Below are positions 18,088-25,113 of a stretch of DNA of 64,000 nucleotides, piece after piece. The notes under the pieces were generated by a model, which was not told the DNA's origin, made no database searches, and saw only the letters and a list, made by a program, of their open reading frames with translations. The DNA lies in the NCBI RefSeq assembly GCF_003063265.1, contig NZ_NERU01000003.1, positions 62,001 to 126,000 of the forward strand, written 5' to 3'. The DNA comes from Limnohabitans sp. WS1 (GTDB lineage Bacteria; Pseudomonadota; Gammaproteobacteria; Burkholderiales; Burkholderiaceae_C). Position 1 is the first letter of the stretch. Every line of letters starts with the position of its first letter. The translations under genes and the position numbers were made by a program.

Positions 18088-19277
18088 GCCCTGATCTGGC
18101 CCGGCTGATTGCGGGTCAGATGTTTTTGCACGCGTGCATGGCGGGCACGCGCATGGCCATCCCCCTTTTGGCCCTCAACCAGGGTTTCAGCGCCGTGGCG
18201 GTGGGCGCACTTTTGGCCTTGTTTGCGTTTTCCCCCATGTTATTGGCGCTGCCTGCAGGCCGTTACAGCGACCGTCGGGGTTTGCAAAAAATCATGCGCA
18301 TCAGCGTTGTCCTGGCGGCATCGGGTGTGCTGCTGTCGGCACTGTGGCCCAACTTTGCGGTGATGTGCCTGAGCGCTTTGGCCGCAGGCGGTGCCACCGG
18401 CATGGCCGTGATCGCCTTGCAACGCCATGTGGGCCGCATGGCCAAAGACCCGGCCGCACTCAAGGTGGCCTTCAGTTGGTTGTCGCTGGGTCCTGCCGTG
18501 TCCAATTTTGTCGGCCCTGTACTGGCAGGCTTGTTGATTGACTATGCCGGACCCGAGGCGGGGCACGTTTCGGGGTTCAGATGGGCCTTCTTGTTGATGG
18601 CCGTGTTTCCGCTGTTCACATGGTTTTGGGTGCGCCCAGTGCCTGAGCTTCCCCTTTCACCCGAACTCGCCAACGACAAACCCCGACGTGCACTGGATTT
18701 GCTGGCCGAGCCCATGATGCGGCGTTTGTTGGGGGTCAATTGGTTGCTGTCTTCGTGCTGGGATGTGCACACCTTTGTGGTGCCTGTGTTGGGGCACGAG
18801 CGCGGTTACAGCGCTTCTGTGGTGGGCTCCATTCTGGGTTCATTTGCTTTGGCTGCAGCATTCATACGGGTGTGTTTACCTTTCATCTCGCGCCACGTCA
18901 AAGAACACCAAATCATCACGGGCGCGATGGTGTGCACGTCCTTGCTGTTTGCGGTCTACCCCCTGATGCCCACCGCCGTGGCCATGGGGGTGTGCTCGGT
19001 GTTGCTGGGTTTGGTGTTGGGGACGGTGCAGCCCATGATCATGAGCACTTTGCACCAAATCACCCCGGCACACCGTCAGGGCGAGGCGCTGGGTTTGCGT
19101 CTCATGAGCATCAACGCCTCGAGTGTGCTGATGCCCATGCTCTTTGGCGCGGCGGGTGCCATTGCGGGGGTGGCACCCGTGTTTTGGGTGGTGGGGGTCG
19201 CCGTGGGCATGGGCTCTCGCGCTGCTTGGGGTTTGCGCCCAAGCCATGCCTCCAAGCATCATGAAACTTTGAGTTGA
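18084..19277 (+). CDS. MFS transporter
   Basis: 397-aa major facilitator with about 12 membrane helices. The first loop motif GRYSDRRGLQKIM (canonical GxxxDRxGRR/K position) follows helix 2, and a central hydrophilic loop separates the two halves (about residues 195-215). It starts with GTG at 18084 inside the rmuC stop (GTGA), preceded by GAGGAG. The substrate cannot be read from the sequence. Its 3' end overlaps the convergent LOG gene by 19 bases. Confidence 0.85.
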   Translation: MSPDLARLIAGQMFLHACMAGTRMAIPLLALNQGFSAVAVGALLALFAFSPMLLALPAGRYSDRRGLQKIMRISVVLAASGVLLSALWPNFAVMCLSALAAGGATGMAVIALQRHVGRMAKDPAALKVAFSWLSLGPAVSNFVGPVLAGLLIDYAGPEAGHVSGFRWAFLLMAVFPLFTWFWVRPVPELPLSPELANDKPRRALDLLAEPMMRRLLGVNWLLSSCWDVHTFVVPVLGHERGYSASVVGSILGSFALAAAFIRVCLPFISRHVKEHQIITGAMVCTSLLFAVYPLMPTAVAMGVCSVLLGLVLGTVQPMIMSTLHQITPAHRQGEALGLRLMSINASSVLMPMLFGAAGAIAGVAPVFWVVGVAVGMGSRAAWGLRPSHASKHHETLS

Positions 19278-20131
19278 TAAAACTCGCAAATGGCCTGCCA
19301 GGCGGCTTCTGGTGTGTCCACGTAACGAAACAAATTCAGGTCGTTTGCTGAAATCATGCCTTGTTCGACCAGCAAGTCCATGTTGATCAGGCGTTGCCAG
19401 TAGTCACTGCCAAAAAGCAAAATGGGGACCTGCCGGGCTTTGCGGGTTTGCACCAGGGTCATCACTTCAAACAGTTCGTCGAGTGTGCCAAAACCTCCGG
19501 GAAAGGCCACCAGCGCTTTGGCACGCATCATGAAATGCATTTTTCGCAGCGCAAAGTAATGGAACTTGAAGCTCAGATCGGGCGTGACATAGGGGTTGGG
19601 TGTCTGCTCATGCGGCAGGGAAATGTTGAGTGCCACCGACATGGCACCCGCTTCCGTGGCACCTCGGTTGGCCGCTTCCATGATGCCTGGTCCGCCTCCA
19701 GTGCAAATGAAAAGCTTTTCGTCATCAGGCAAGCAGGCACATGAGTGGGCCACACTTTGGGCAAAGACCCGCGCGTTTTCGTAATGTTCAGCGTTGCGCA
19801 GCATGACTTGGGCCGCTTTGATTTTTTCGGCTTGTTCACTCAGCAGGGCAGATTTCAGTTGTGCCTGAGCCGTCTCGCGGTCGGTGAATCGTGCACTTCC
19901 AAACACCACCACCGTGTGTTCGATGCCCGCTTCGGCTTGAGCCAAGTCTGGTTTGAGCAGTTCGAGTTGGAGCCGAATCCCACGGGTTTCTCGCCGAAGC
20001 ATGAATTCTGGATCGGCAAAGGCCAATCGATGGGCTTTAGGTTCTAACCAGTGTGTGTTTTGGTCTTCGGCATGAAGGTCCGCCCAAGCGTGTGGCAAGA
20101 CCGGTTGTTTGAGTTTGGGTGTGCTGTGCAT
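19259..20131 (-). CDS. LOG family protein (TIGR00730 type nucleoside-monophosphate phosphoribohydrolase-like)
   Basis: 290-aa Rossmann-like protein of the family once mislabelled lysine decarboxylase. The diagnostic GGGPGIMEAANRGA and PGGFGTLDELFE motifs are both present, with VVVFGSARF at the first strand. Characterised relatives hydrolyse nucleoside 5'-monophosphates to base plus ribose 5-phosphate. The start at 20131 (MHSTPKL) is chosen; a longer in-frame reading to 20221 would begin inside the efp terminator. It is convergent with the MFS gene and downstream of efp on the same strand, separated by that terminator. Confidence 0.88.
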   Translation of the reverse strand: MHSTPKLKQPVLPHAWADLHAEDQNTHWLEPKAHRLAFADPEFMLRRETRGIRLQLELLKPDLAQAEAGIEHTVVVFGSARFTDRETAQAQLKSALLSEQAEKIKAAQVMLRNAEHYENARVFAQSVAHSCACLPDDEKLFICTGGGPGIMEAANRGATEAGAMSVALNISLPHEQTPNPYVTPDLSFKFHYFALRKMHFMMRAKALVAFPGGFGTLDELFEVMTLVQTRKARQVPILLFGSDYWQRLINMDLLVEQGMISANDLNLFRYVDTPEAAWQAICEFYQLKVS

Positions 20132-20195
20132 GGTGACGATTGTGCATGCGCAGCAAGTCGCACCTGATGGTGCAAGGTTCTGCCCTTGGCCCATT

Positions 20196-20218
20196 AAAAA
20201 AGCCCCTTGCGGGGCTTT
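20196..20218 (-). terminator. Intrinsic terminator of efp
   Basis: On the minus strand AAAGCCCC-GCAA-GGGGCTTT is followed by a T-tract, 24 bases after the efp stop codon. It separates efp from the LOG gene. Confidence 0.88.
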
Positions 20219-20241
20219 CATCAGGGGGCTTGATCAGAAGA

Positions 20242-20796
20242 TCAGACGCGCTTGCGGTATTCGCCGGTGCGTGTGTCGATTTCGATCTTGTCGCCTTGGC
20301 TCACGAACAAAGGCACAGGCACTTCCATGCCGGTGGCGATCTTGGCGGGCTTGAGCACTTTGCCGGAGGTGTCGCCTTTGACGGCGGGCTCTGTCCAGGT
20401 GATTTCGCGCACCACGCTGGTGGGCAATTCGACCGAGATGGCTTTCTCGTTGTAGAACACCACTTCGAGTTCCATGCCGTCTTCGAGGTAGTTCAGGGCG
20501 TCGCCCATGTTGGTGGCTTCGACTTCGTACTGGTTGAAATCGGTGTCCATGCAAACGTACATGGGATCAGCGAAGTAAGAGTAGGTGCACTCTTTTTTGT
20601 CCAGAATGACTTGGTCCATCTTGTCGTCGGCGCGGAACACGACTTCGGTGCCGAAGTTGGCGATCAAGCTCTTGAGCTTCATGCGCACGGTGGACGAGCC
20701 GCGGCCACCGCGTTGGTATTCGGTGCGCAGGACGACCATGGGGTCTTTGCCGTGCATGATGACGTTGCCGACGCGGATTTCTTGAGCGGTTTTCAT
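20242..20796 (-). CDS. efp: Elongation factor P, Arg32 (rhamnosylated) type
   Basis: 184-aa tRNA-shaped factor that relieves ribosome stalling at polyproline. The tip loop reads [11 protein letters not shown] with Arg32 where E. coli has Lys34. This is the signature of the betaproteobacterial/pseudomonad branch in which EarP adds rhamnose from dTDP-rhamnose to Arg32. earP is present in this window at 25740-26819, separated from efp by the cassette array. All three EF-P domains are intact, ending GEYRKRV. A 16-bp dyad lies in the leader. Confidence 0.97.
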   Translation of the reverse strand: MKTAQEIRVGNVIMHGKDPMVVLRTEYQRGGRGSSTVRMKLKSLIANFGTEVVFRADDKMDQVILDKKECTYSYFADPMYVCMDTDFNQYEVEATNMGDALNYLEDGMELEVVFYNEKAISVELPTSVVREITWTEPAVKGDTSGKVLKPAKIATGMEVPVPLFVSQGDKIEIDTRTGEYRKRV

Positions 20797-20824
20797 AGGA
20801 ATTGAGTCTGAAATGAAAGAGGGT

Positions 20825-20840
20825 GGCTTGGAGCCAAGCC
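20825..20840. repeat. 16-bp dyad in the efp leader
   Basis: GGCTTGG-AG-CCAAGCC is a perfect inverted repeat about 30 bases upstream of the efp start. It could form a hairpin in the 5' UTR or be an operator; a TAGAAT -10-like element lies at 20845-20850 on the minus strand. Confidence 0.4.
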
Positions 20841-20892
20841 CATTATTCTAACCTGTGGGGCTTGGTATTTGGCTGAAGGTCCATGCAGGCGG

Positions 20893-21327
20893 TCAGTCAC
20901 GTGCTGTCAAGCCGTGAACCAAGCCGCCCAAGACAATCCCGCCCAAAGCCCACAGGATGTCGGTGTTGCCTGTGCCCAAAGCCGCAATGGCCGGGCCGGG
21001 GCACACCCCGCTCAAACCCCAGCCCACGCCAAAAATGGCCGAGCCGATCACGGTTTGGCGGTTCCAGCTGGCCGGTTGCGTCAGGAACTGACCACCCAAC
21101 AAAGGGCGGCCCAGCCAGCGCGGAAAACCTTTGTAAGCCAGCATGGCCAAGCCCGCTGCGCCGCCCATGACCAACATCAGGCCCCAGTCTTGAAAGCGCA
21201 AAAAGCTCAAAACCACGTCAGGCTGAACCATGGTGGCCAGCGACAGGCCAAAGCCAAACAAGGCCCCGGCGACCAGGGTGACCAATGCCTTGGGCAGGGT
21301 CAGGGTGTGGGGGTTCGGCGGGTTCAT
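20893..21327 (-). CDS. YeeE/YedE family membrane protein, second half-subunit (DUF6691-like)
   Basis: 144-aa membrane protein with about four helices, part of the YeeE/YedE sulfur-compound transporter family. The GALFGFGLSLATMVQPDVVLSF pattern and GVGWGLSGVCPGPAIAALGTG with its conserved Cys match the family's second repeat. It overlaps the upstream gene by 4 bases (ATGA at 21324-21327), so the two halves are co-translated and probably form one transporter. Thiosulfate or another reduced sulfur species is the likely cargo by family; specificity is not proven. Confidence 0.85.
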   Translation of the reverse strand: MNPPNPHTLTLPKALVTLVAGALFGFGLSLATMVQPDVVLSFLRFQDWGLMLVMGGAAGLAMLAYKGFPRWLGRPLLGGQFLTQPASWNRQTVIGSAIFGVGWGLSGVCPGPAIAALGTGNTDILWALGGIVLGGLVHGLTARD

Positions 21328-21806
21328 GCCAGGCCTTTCGTGAAGATGGCCATCAGGTTGGCGGTCATGAAGGCGGTGGCCATGAAGGTGAGCACCGCGC
21401 CCAGCGAAGGCAGTTGCAACGAGCCCAGGCCACAAATGCCGTGACCGGATGTGCAGCCATTGCCCAGGCGCGCACCGTAGCCCACCAAAAAGCCGCCCAC
21501 CAGCAGCTGCCAGGCGGGTACGCTGGTGTGCTGCGCCTCGCCGCCCGCCAGCGTGAGCCGCCAAACCAGCGCCCCCAGTACCACCCCCAGCGCGTAAACC
21601 AGCCGCCAGTTGCGGGTGCTGACAAAGCGCGCTTGCTGGAAAAACGCCCGTTTGGACACAAACGACCAACTGCTGGAAAAGACGGAACTCATGCCGCCCA
21701 CCCAGCCGTTGAACAAATACAGCAGCGCCACGCCAGCGCCAATGGTGAGGCCGCCCAGCAGGTAGTGCTGCCAGCCGAGGGGGAAGAGGGTGTCAATCAG
21801 AGTCAT
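21324..21806 (-). CDS. YeeE/YedE family membrane protein, first half-subunit
   Basis: 160-aa membrane protein. The hallmark GYGARLGNGCTSGHGICGLG with its conserved Cys lies near the C-terminus. The N-terminal half has further helices (HYLLGGLTIGAGVALLYLFNG and VYALGVVLGALVWRL). Together with the downstream 144-aa partner it reconstitutes the two-repeat architecture of full-length YeeE transporters. It lies between efp and the integron cassettes, divergent from the cassette ORFs. Confidence 0.85.
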   Translation of the reverse strand: MTLIDTLFPLGWQHYLLGGLTIGAGVALLYLFNGWVGGMSSVFSSSWSFVSKRAFFQQARFVSTRNWRLVYALGVVLGALVWRLTLAGGEAQHTSVPAWQLLVGGFLVGYGARLGNGCTSGHGICGLGSLQLPSLGAVLTFMATAFMTANLMAIFTKGLA

Positions 21807-22137
21807 GGGTCGGGATTATCGGGCACGCGGATCGGGTCAATTTTGCGGACATCCAGCTTGAAGGCTTTGTGGTTCAAGGGTTCTCTCAATTTTTTGATCA
21901 TGCTAGGAAGTGACTCATTGAAATGTAATTAATAAGGTTATAGTTTGGGTCCGCAGCGACCGACGAAGATCAGCTGATGGCCAACAAGGAGTGCCGGGTT
22001 TCATGGTGATTTATACCTGTACAAAAATTCAGGCATAGGGGCCGAAGGCCTTGTTCGATGAGGTTTGCAATCCATTCATCAAAAGTGTGTTTCGACTCGG
22101 CCCGGATGTATCAACCGGGTTTTGCGGTCTACATCAC
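21807..22137. other. Non-coding leader of the cassette array
   Basis: No convincing gene in these 331 bases. There is an AT-rich stretch at about 21890-21945 with TTGAAA (21918-21923) and TATAGT (21939-21944) separated by 15 bases, a possible weak promoter reading into the cassettes, and a small CCCGG/CCGGG hairpin near 22100-22118. No integrase gene and no clear left-hand attC core is visible, so this may be what is left of an attI region or of a deleted cassette. Confidence 0.4.
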
Positions 22138-22144
22138 GTTAGGC
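22138..22144 (+). repeat. Isolated right-hand attC/attI core site
   Basis: GTTAGGC followed by ATCGAA, 18 bases before the start of cassette 1. The partner RYYYAAC core is not visible upstream, so it is either an attI end or a truncated attC. Confidence 0.6.
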
Positions 22145-22161
22145 ATCGAATCTAAGACCGC

Positions 22162-22620
22162 ATGAGCAACATCATTACCCGAATCGCAACGCTCGCTGAC
22201 CTCGATGTCATCGCCCCTCTGTTCGATGACTATCGGCAGTTCTATGAGCAAGCACCGAACCTCGCCTTGGCCAAGAGTTTCATTCGCGATCGCCTCCGGA
22301 ACAACGAATCCGTGATTCTTCTGGCTTCGAACGAAACCCAGAAGACCGTTGGTTTCTGCCAGCTGTACCCTACCTTTTGCTCGGTCGAAGCAAAGCCGAT
22401 CTACTCGCTTTATGACCTGTTCGTCATCCCGCAGGCAAGGCGCAAAGGTGCTGGAAAGGTTCTCCTGCAAGCTGCAGAAAGGCTTGCGGCCGTAAGCGGC
22501 AAGGCGAGAATGGACCTCACTACTGCGAAGACAAACAAGCTAGCTCAGGCCGCATACGAATCACTCGGTTGGGCTCGCGATGAAGTCTTCTACGCCTATA
22601 GCAAGTCCATCGATGCCTAA
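22162..22620 (+). CDS. GNAT family N-acetyltransferase (cassette 1)
   Basis: 152-aa acetyl-CoA-dependent N-acetyltransferase. The acetyl-CoA pyrophosphate loop is seen in LFVIPQARRKGAGKVLLQAA (about residues 91-110), preceded by the beta-strand IYSLYDLF and followed by the C-terminal AQAAYESLGWARDEVFYAYS strand/helix typical of GNAT. The acceptor is unknown; many integron-borne GNATs act on small amines or antibiotics, but nothing here identifies one. The stop TAA (22618-22620) is inside the attC core GCCTAAC, a strong sign that it is a genuine cassette gene. Confidence 0.88.
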   Translation: MSNIITRIATLADLDVIAPLFDDYRQFYEQAPNLALAKSFIRDRLRNNESVILLASNETQKTVGFCQLYPTFCSVEAKPIYSLYDLFVIPQARRKGAGKVLLQAAERLAAVSGKARMDLTTAKTNKLAQAAYESLGWARDEVFYAYSKSIDA

Positions 22621-22716
22621 CCCGTCAATCAAGCGGACAAACAACGGCGATCAACGTTTGCGCGCTTTTGCCTGCGCCGTGCCGCCGTTGTTTGCCGCTT
22701 ATCTCCAACGTTAGAT
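22615..22716 (+). repeat. attC site 1 (102 bp)
   Basis: Cores GCCTAAC (22615-22621) and GTTAGAT (22710-22716). Inner arms AAGCGG-A-CAAACAACGGCG (22631-22649) and CGCCGTTGTTTGCCGCTT (22683-22700) pair perfectly except for one unpaired A. That is the extrahelical base that defines the recombinogenic strand in attC hairpins. Confidence 0.9.
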
Positions 22717-22736
22717 TTCAAAGACGAGGTCAGTCG

Positions 22737-23231
22737 ATGTCATACGAATGGAAAGCGGAATACCGCGTGCTCGCTAGGCAGTTCCTCCAGCAGCACTTTG
22801 GCGGGACGAGCGGCCTAACTTCGACATTCCTATGCATGCGGGATGATTACCCTTGGGGCGACCATAGGCCCGATGTCGTGGACTCCCGGATTCCGGCGAA
22901 GAACAACACCGAGTACCACGGGCTCGAACGCTACGCGAACCAATACCACGCGACCGCGCAATACGAATTTGCGTATCAGCACTGGTTCATGGCCGCGTAC
23001 TGGCGGACAGTTGACGCCGAGTCAAACAACTTCCTAGATGCAACCCACTCGAAGGCGGTTGAGTATTGTTTGAAACAAGCGCAATACAACAAGAGCCTTG
23101 CCGAATGGCAAGACCACCCGGTAGGTCCAGCGCCGGAGCCAGAGAAGTTCAACTTGTCTAGCGGTGATCTTGGCAAAAAAGAGCTTCTTGCGTTCGCTCA
23201 GCTTGAGGCCGCCCAGGCGAAGTGGTCATGA
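22737..23231 (+). CDS. Cassette-encoded hypothetical protein (cassette 2)
   Basis: 164-aa soluble protein with no signal peptide, no membrane helix and no family I recognise. It is rich in aromatic and charged residues (MSYEWKAEYRVLARQFLQQH..., YEFAYQHWFMAAYWRTVD). The ATG at 22737 lies 20 bases after the end of attC site 1, the usual spacing for cassette genes. Its TGA ends one base before attC site 2. Helical content looks high. No function is proposed; it may be an orphan cassette protein. Confidence 0.75.
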   Translation: MSYEWKAEYRVLARQFLQQHFGGTSGLTSTFLCMRDDYPWGDHRPDVVDSRIPAKNNTEYHGLERYANQYHATAQYEFAYQHWFMAAYWRTVDAESNNFLDATHSKAVEYCLKQAQYNKSLAEWQDHPVGPAPEPEKFNLSSGDLGKKELLAFAQLEAAQAKWS

Positions 23232-23232
23232 A

Positions 23233-23289
23233 ATCTAACTGGTCGCTGCAGCGGACGGCTACGCCGACCGCTGAGCTTCAACGTTAGGC
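23233..23289 (+). repeat. attC site 2 (57 bp)
   Basis: Cores ATCTAAC (23233-23239) and GTTAGGC (23283-23289) enclose a short stem-loop with AGCGGACGGC opposite GCCGACCGCT. This is the classic compact '59-base element' size. Confidence 0.85.
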
Positions 23290-23323
23290 GTCGCTCAATC
23301 CAACTTTCCTACTCACTACAAAT

Positions 23324-23959
23324 ATGAAATTCGTAGCCCCAAGTCGAACGTCAAAGTCATTTACGTGCCCGCACTGCGGCGTCTTCGCACGTCAGTACCA
23401 GTTCTCCGTTACAGAAAAGAGTTTGGGTGGAGCAAATCAATACCAAAGTACTGATTGGCTTGCGTCTTCCATATGTGAGCACTGCAAAGAGGCCACTCTA
23501 TGGCACGGCACGAAAATGATTTACCCGAATCGCGCCAATGCACCAATCCCGAATTCAGATATGCCCCCCGATGTCAAGGCTGACTATGAGGAGGCGGCAA
23601 CAATTGCGAGTTCGTCGCCGAAAGCCGCCGCGGCACTTCTAAGGCTCGGCATCCAGAAACTATGCATTCACTTAGGCGGAGATGGTAAGAACATCAACGC
23701 GGACATCGGCATGCTTGTCAAAATTGGACTGCCGGCGATTGTGCAAAAGTCCCTGGATATTGTCCGCGTAGTAGGAAACAACGCCGTGCATCCCGGGCAA
23801 ATTGATACCGACAATGAAGATATTGCGGGTCATCTCTTCCATCTTGTGAACCTGATAACAGAGACAATGATCTCTACACCGGCAAGGGTAGAAGAACTAT
23901 ATGGAAATCTTCCAAAATCGGCGCGAGATGGAATTGCCAAACGCGACGGTGACGCCTAA
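23324..23959 (+). CDS. Zinc-ribbon, DUF4145-like protein (cassette 3)
   Basis: 211-aa soluble protein. The N-terminus has two CxxC pairs, CPHC (Cys15/18) and CEHC (Cys51/54), forming a probable zinc ribbon. The C-terminal half (AAALLRLGIQKLCIHLGGDG... VRVVGNNAVHPGQID) matches the DUF4145 pattern found in stand-alone proteins and attached to nucleases and restriction-type enzymes. DUF4145 proteins occur often in mobile and defence contexts, so a nucleic-acid or anti-phage role is possible but unproven. The TAA overlaps the GCCTAAC core of attC site 3. Confidence 0.75.
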   Translation: MKFVAPSRTSKSFTCPHCGVFARQYQFSVTEKSLGGANQYQSTDWLASSICEHCKEATLWHGTKMIYPNRANAPIPNSDMPPDVKADYEEAATIASSSPKAAAALLRLGIQKLCIHLGGDGKNINADIGMLVKIGLPAIVQKSLDIVRVVGNNAVHPGQIDTDNEDIAGHLFHLVNLITETMISTPARVEELYGNLPKSARDGIAKRDGDA

Positions 23960-24065
23960 CCATTCGCTCAACCGGACCCATTGCGGTGGGCGGCTAAAGG
24001 CCGGCCATTTCATTCTGGGCCTTTAGCCGCCCACCGCAACGATCCTGTTAGCTCAAACGTTAGGC
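23954..24065 (+). repeat. attC site 3 (112 bp) with a perfect 22-bp stem
   Basis: Cores GCCTAAC (23954-23960) and GTTAGGC (24059-24065). The inner arms 23981-24002 and 24018-24039 are exact reverse complements over 22 bases (starting TTGCGGTGGGCGGC), leaving a 15-base loop. Confidence 0.9.
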
Positions 24066-24082
24066 ATCGGAATAACTCCCTC

Positions 24083-24907
24083 ATGACGCTCCTAGTCTGC
24101 TGGGTCGGCATTGACACCCACGGTCCTTCGTCGCTGTACATGGCCGCCGATAGCCGAATCTCCTGGAAGGCACCAGCCCACTTTGACTATGGCCGAAAGG
24201 TCTTTGCATTCACCAAATGGCCAGACGTCCTGGGGTACTGCGGCGACGTGCTCTTTCCCTCAATAGCCCTTAATCAGATCGTCGACCTCGCCGACGCAGG
24301 TCTTCTGTTCGCGAGCGATTTTTCCCCGAAGCAGAAGTTTCAGGCGATTGTTGACAAGCTGAACGATCTCTTCCGGGAGTATCCGGCACTCCATGCCGGG
24401 CTCGAGGAGAACTCCTTGAGTGTTGTCCACGGCTCCCGTGACACGACGAACAACAAGAATTTCTTTAGCCACACGATCAAATGGAGCAAGAAGCAAGGCT
24501 GGCATGGCGAAGAGTGCCCAATGCCAGCGGCCTCCGGCGTACTCTTTGCCCTTGGTTCAGGGGCGGCCGACTTCGAGGAAAACTACAGCCGGTATGAGTC
24601 CGGACCAACCAAGGGCACAAGCAGAGCCGTCTTTCACTGCTTCTGCGACACGTTGGCGAAATCGACCGAACCCACGATTGGAGGAGCTCCTCAACTGGTA
24701 GGCATCATTCGCAAGCCGCACACGTCAGCAACCACGTTCGGGGTCATTCACAAAGGCCGCCGGACTTTCTTGGGCGCACACGTGGACAACCTGCGGCACT
24801 TTGCTACAGTTGAGTGGAGGAACGCAAACTTCGAATTGTGCTGTGGCACAACGATGCAGAAGCGTCCAACGGCACAAGCACAGCCTGATGCACTTCGCAG
24901 GCTATGA
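24083..24907 (+). CDS. Probable Ntn-hydrolase (proteasome/HslV-fold) protein (cassette 4)
   Basis: 274-aa soluble protein. The N-terminus MTLLVCWVGI... followed by SSLYMAADSRISW and RKVFAF...VLGYCGD resembles the first strands of proteasome beta/HslV-type N-terminal-nucleophile hydrolases: Thr directly after the initiator Met, then a G/A-A-D-S/T-R strand, then a lysine/arginine strand and a (A/Y)xGD turn. If so, Thr2 would be the nucleophile after Met removal. This rests on pattern resemblance alone; I do not see a named family. The ATG at 24083 is 18 bases after attC site 3, as expected for a cassette gene. Confidence 0.6.
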   Translation: MTLLVCWVGIDTHGPSSLYMAADSRISWKAPAHFDYGRKVFAFTKWPDVLGYCGDVLFPSIALNQIVDLADAGLLFASDFSPKQKFQAIVDKLNDLFREYPALHAGLEENSLSVVHGSRDTTNNKNFFSHTIKWSKKQGWHGEECPMPAASGVLFALGSGAADFEENYSRYESGPTKGTSRAVFHCFCDTLAKSTEPTIGGAPQLVGIIRKPHTSATTFGVIHKGRRTFLGAHVDNLRHFATVEWRNANFELCCGTTMQKRPTAQAQPDALRRL

Positions 24908-24956
24908 GGAAAGGCAACTCCCTGGACCCCACAAAAACGGGGGGCGAGGTGCTGTC

Positions 24957-24984
24957 GGGAACGGGTGCTTCGGCACCTGTTCCC
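24957..24984 (+). repeat. Strong hairpin with TTCG tetraloop downstream of cassette 4 ORF
   Basis: GGGAACGGGTGC-TTCG-GCACCTGTTCCC: a 12-bp stem with one G-T pair closed by a UUCG tetraloop, 49 bases after the ORF stop and before the attC core. No T-tract follows. It may protect the 3' end of the cassette transcript or act as a factor-independent pause. Confidence 0.6.
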
Positions 24985-25008
24985 TACTCAGGGTTCGCGA
25001 GCGCCGAT

Positions 25009-25035
25009 GCCTAACCCCTTGCTCAAGCTGACCCG
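25009..25035 (+). repeat. Truncated attC site 4
   Basis: The left core GCCTAAC (25009-25015) and a following TCAAGCTGACC arm are seen, but no GTTRRRY partner occurs before the Fic gene. The right half has been lost, marking the end of the array. Confidence 0.65.
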
Positions 25036-25113
25036 CTAAGCCATGCACCGTAAGCCCTGAATCGCTCCGGGTTTTGATGTTTCACTTGACCACTTTCATG
25101 CCAATGCCTTGGC

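Larger units (their letters stand above)
22138..25035 (+). mobile_element. Integron gene-cassette array without integrase (CALIN type)
   Basis: Four ORFs in the same orientation are each followed by an attC-like recombination site. The sites show the 7-base core pairs RYYYAAC/GTTRRRY (GCCTAAC...GTTAGAT, ATCTAAC...GTTAGGC, GCCTAAC...GTTAGGC) around imperfect inverted repeats. A lone GTTAGGC (22138-22144) precedes cassette 1, and a truncated site (GCCTAAC at 25009) follows cassette 4. Stop codons of the cassette ORFs lie within or just before the sites, as in true cassettes. No intI gene lies anywhere in the window. Base composition and codon use differ from the flanking genes. Confidence 0.85.
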
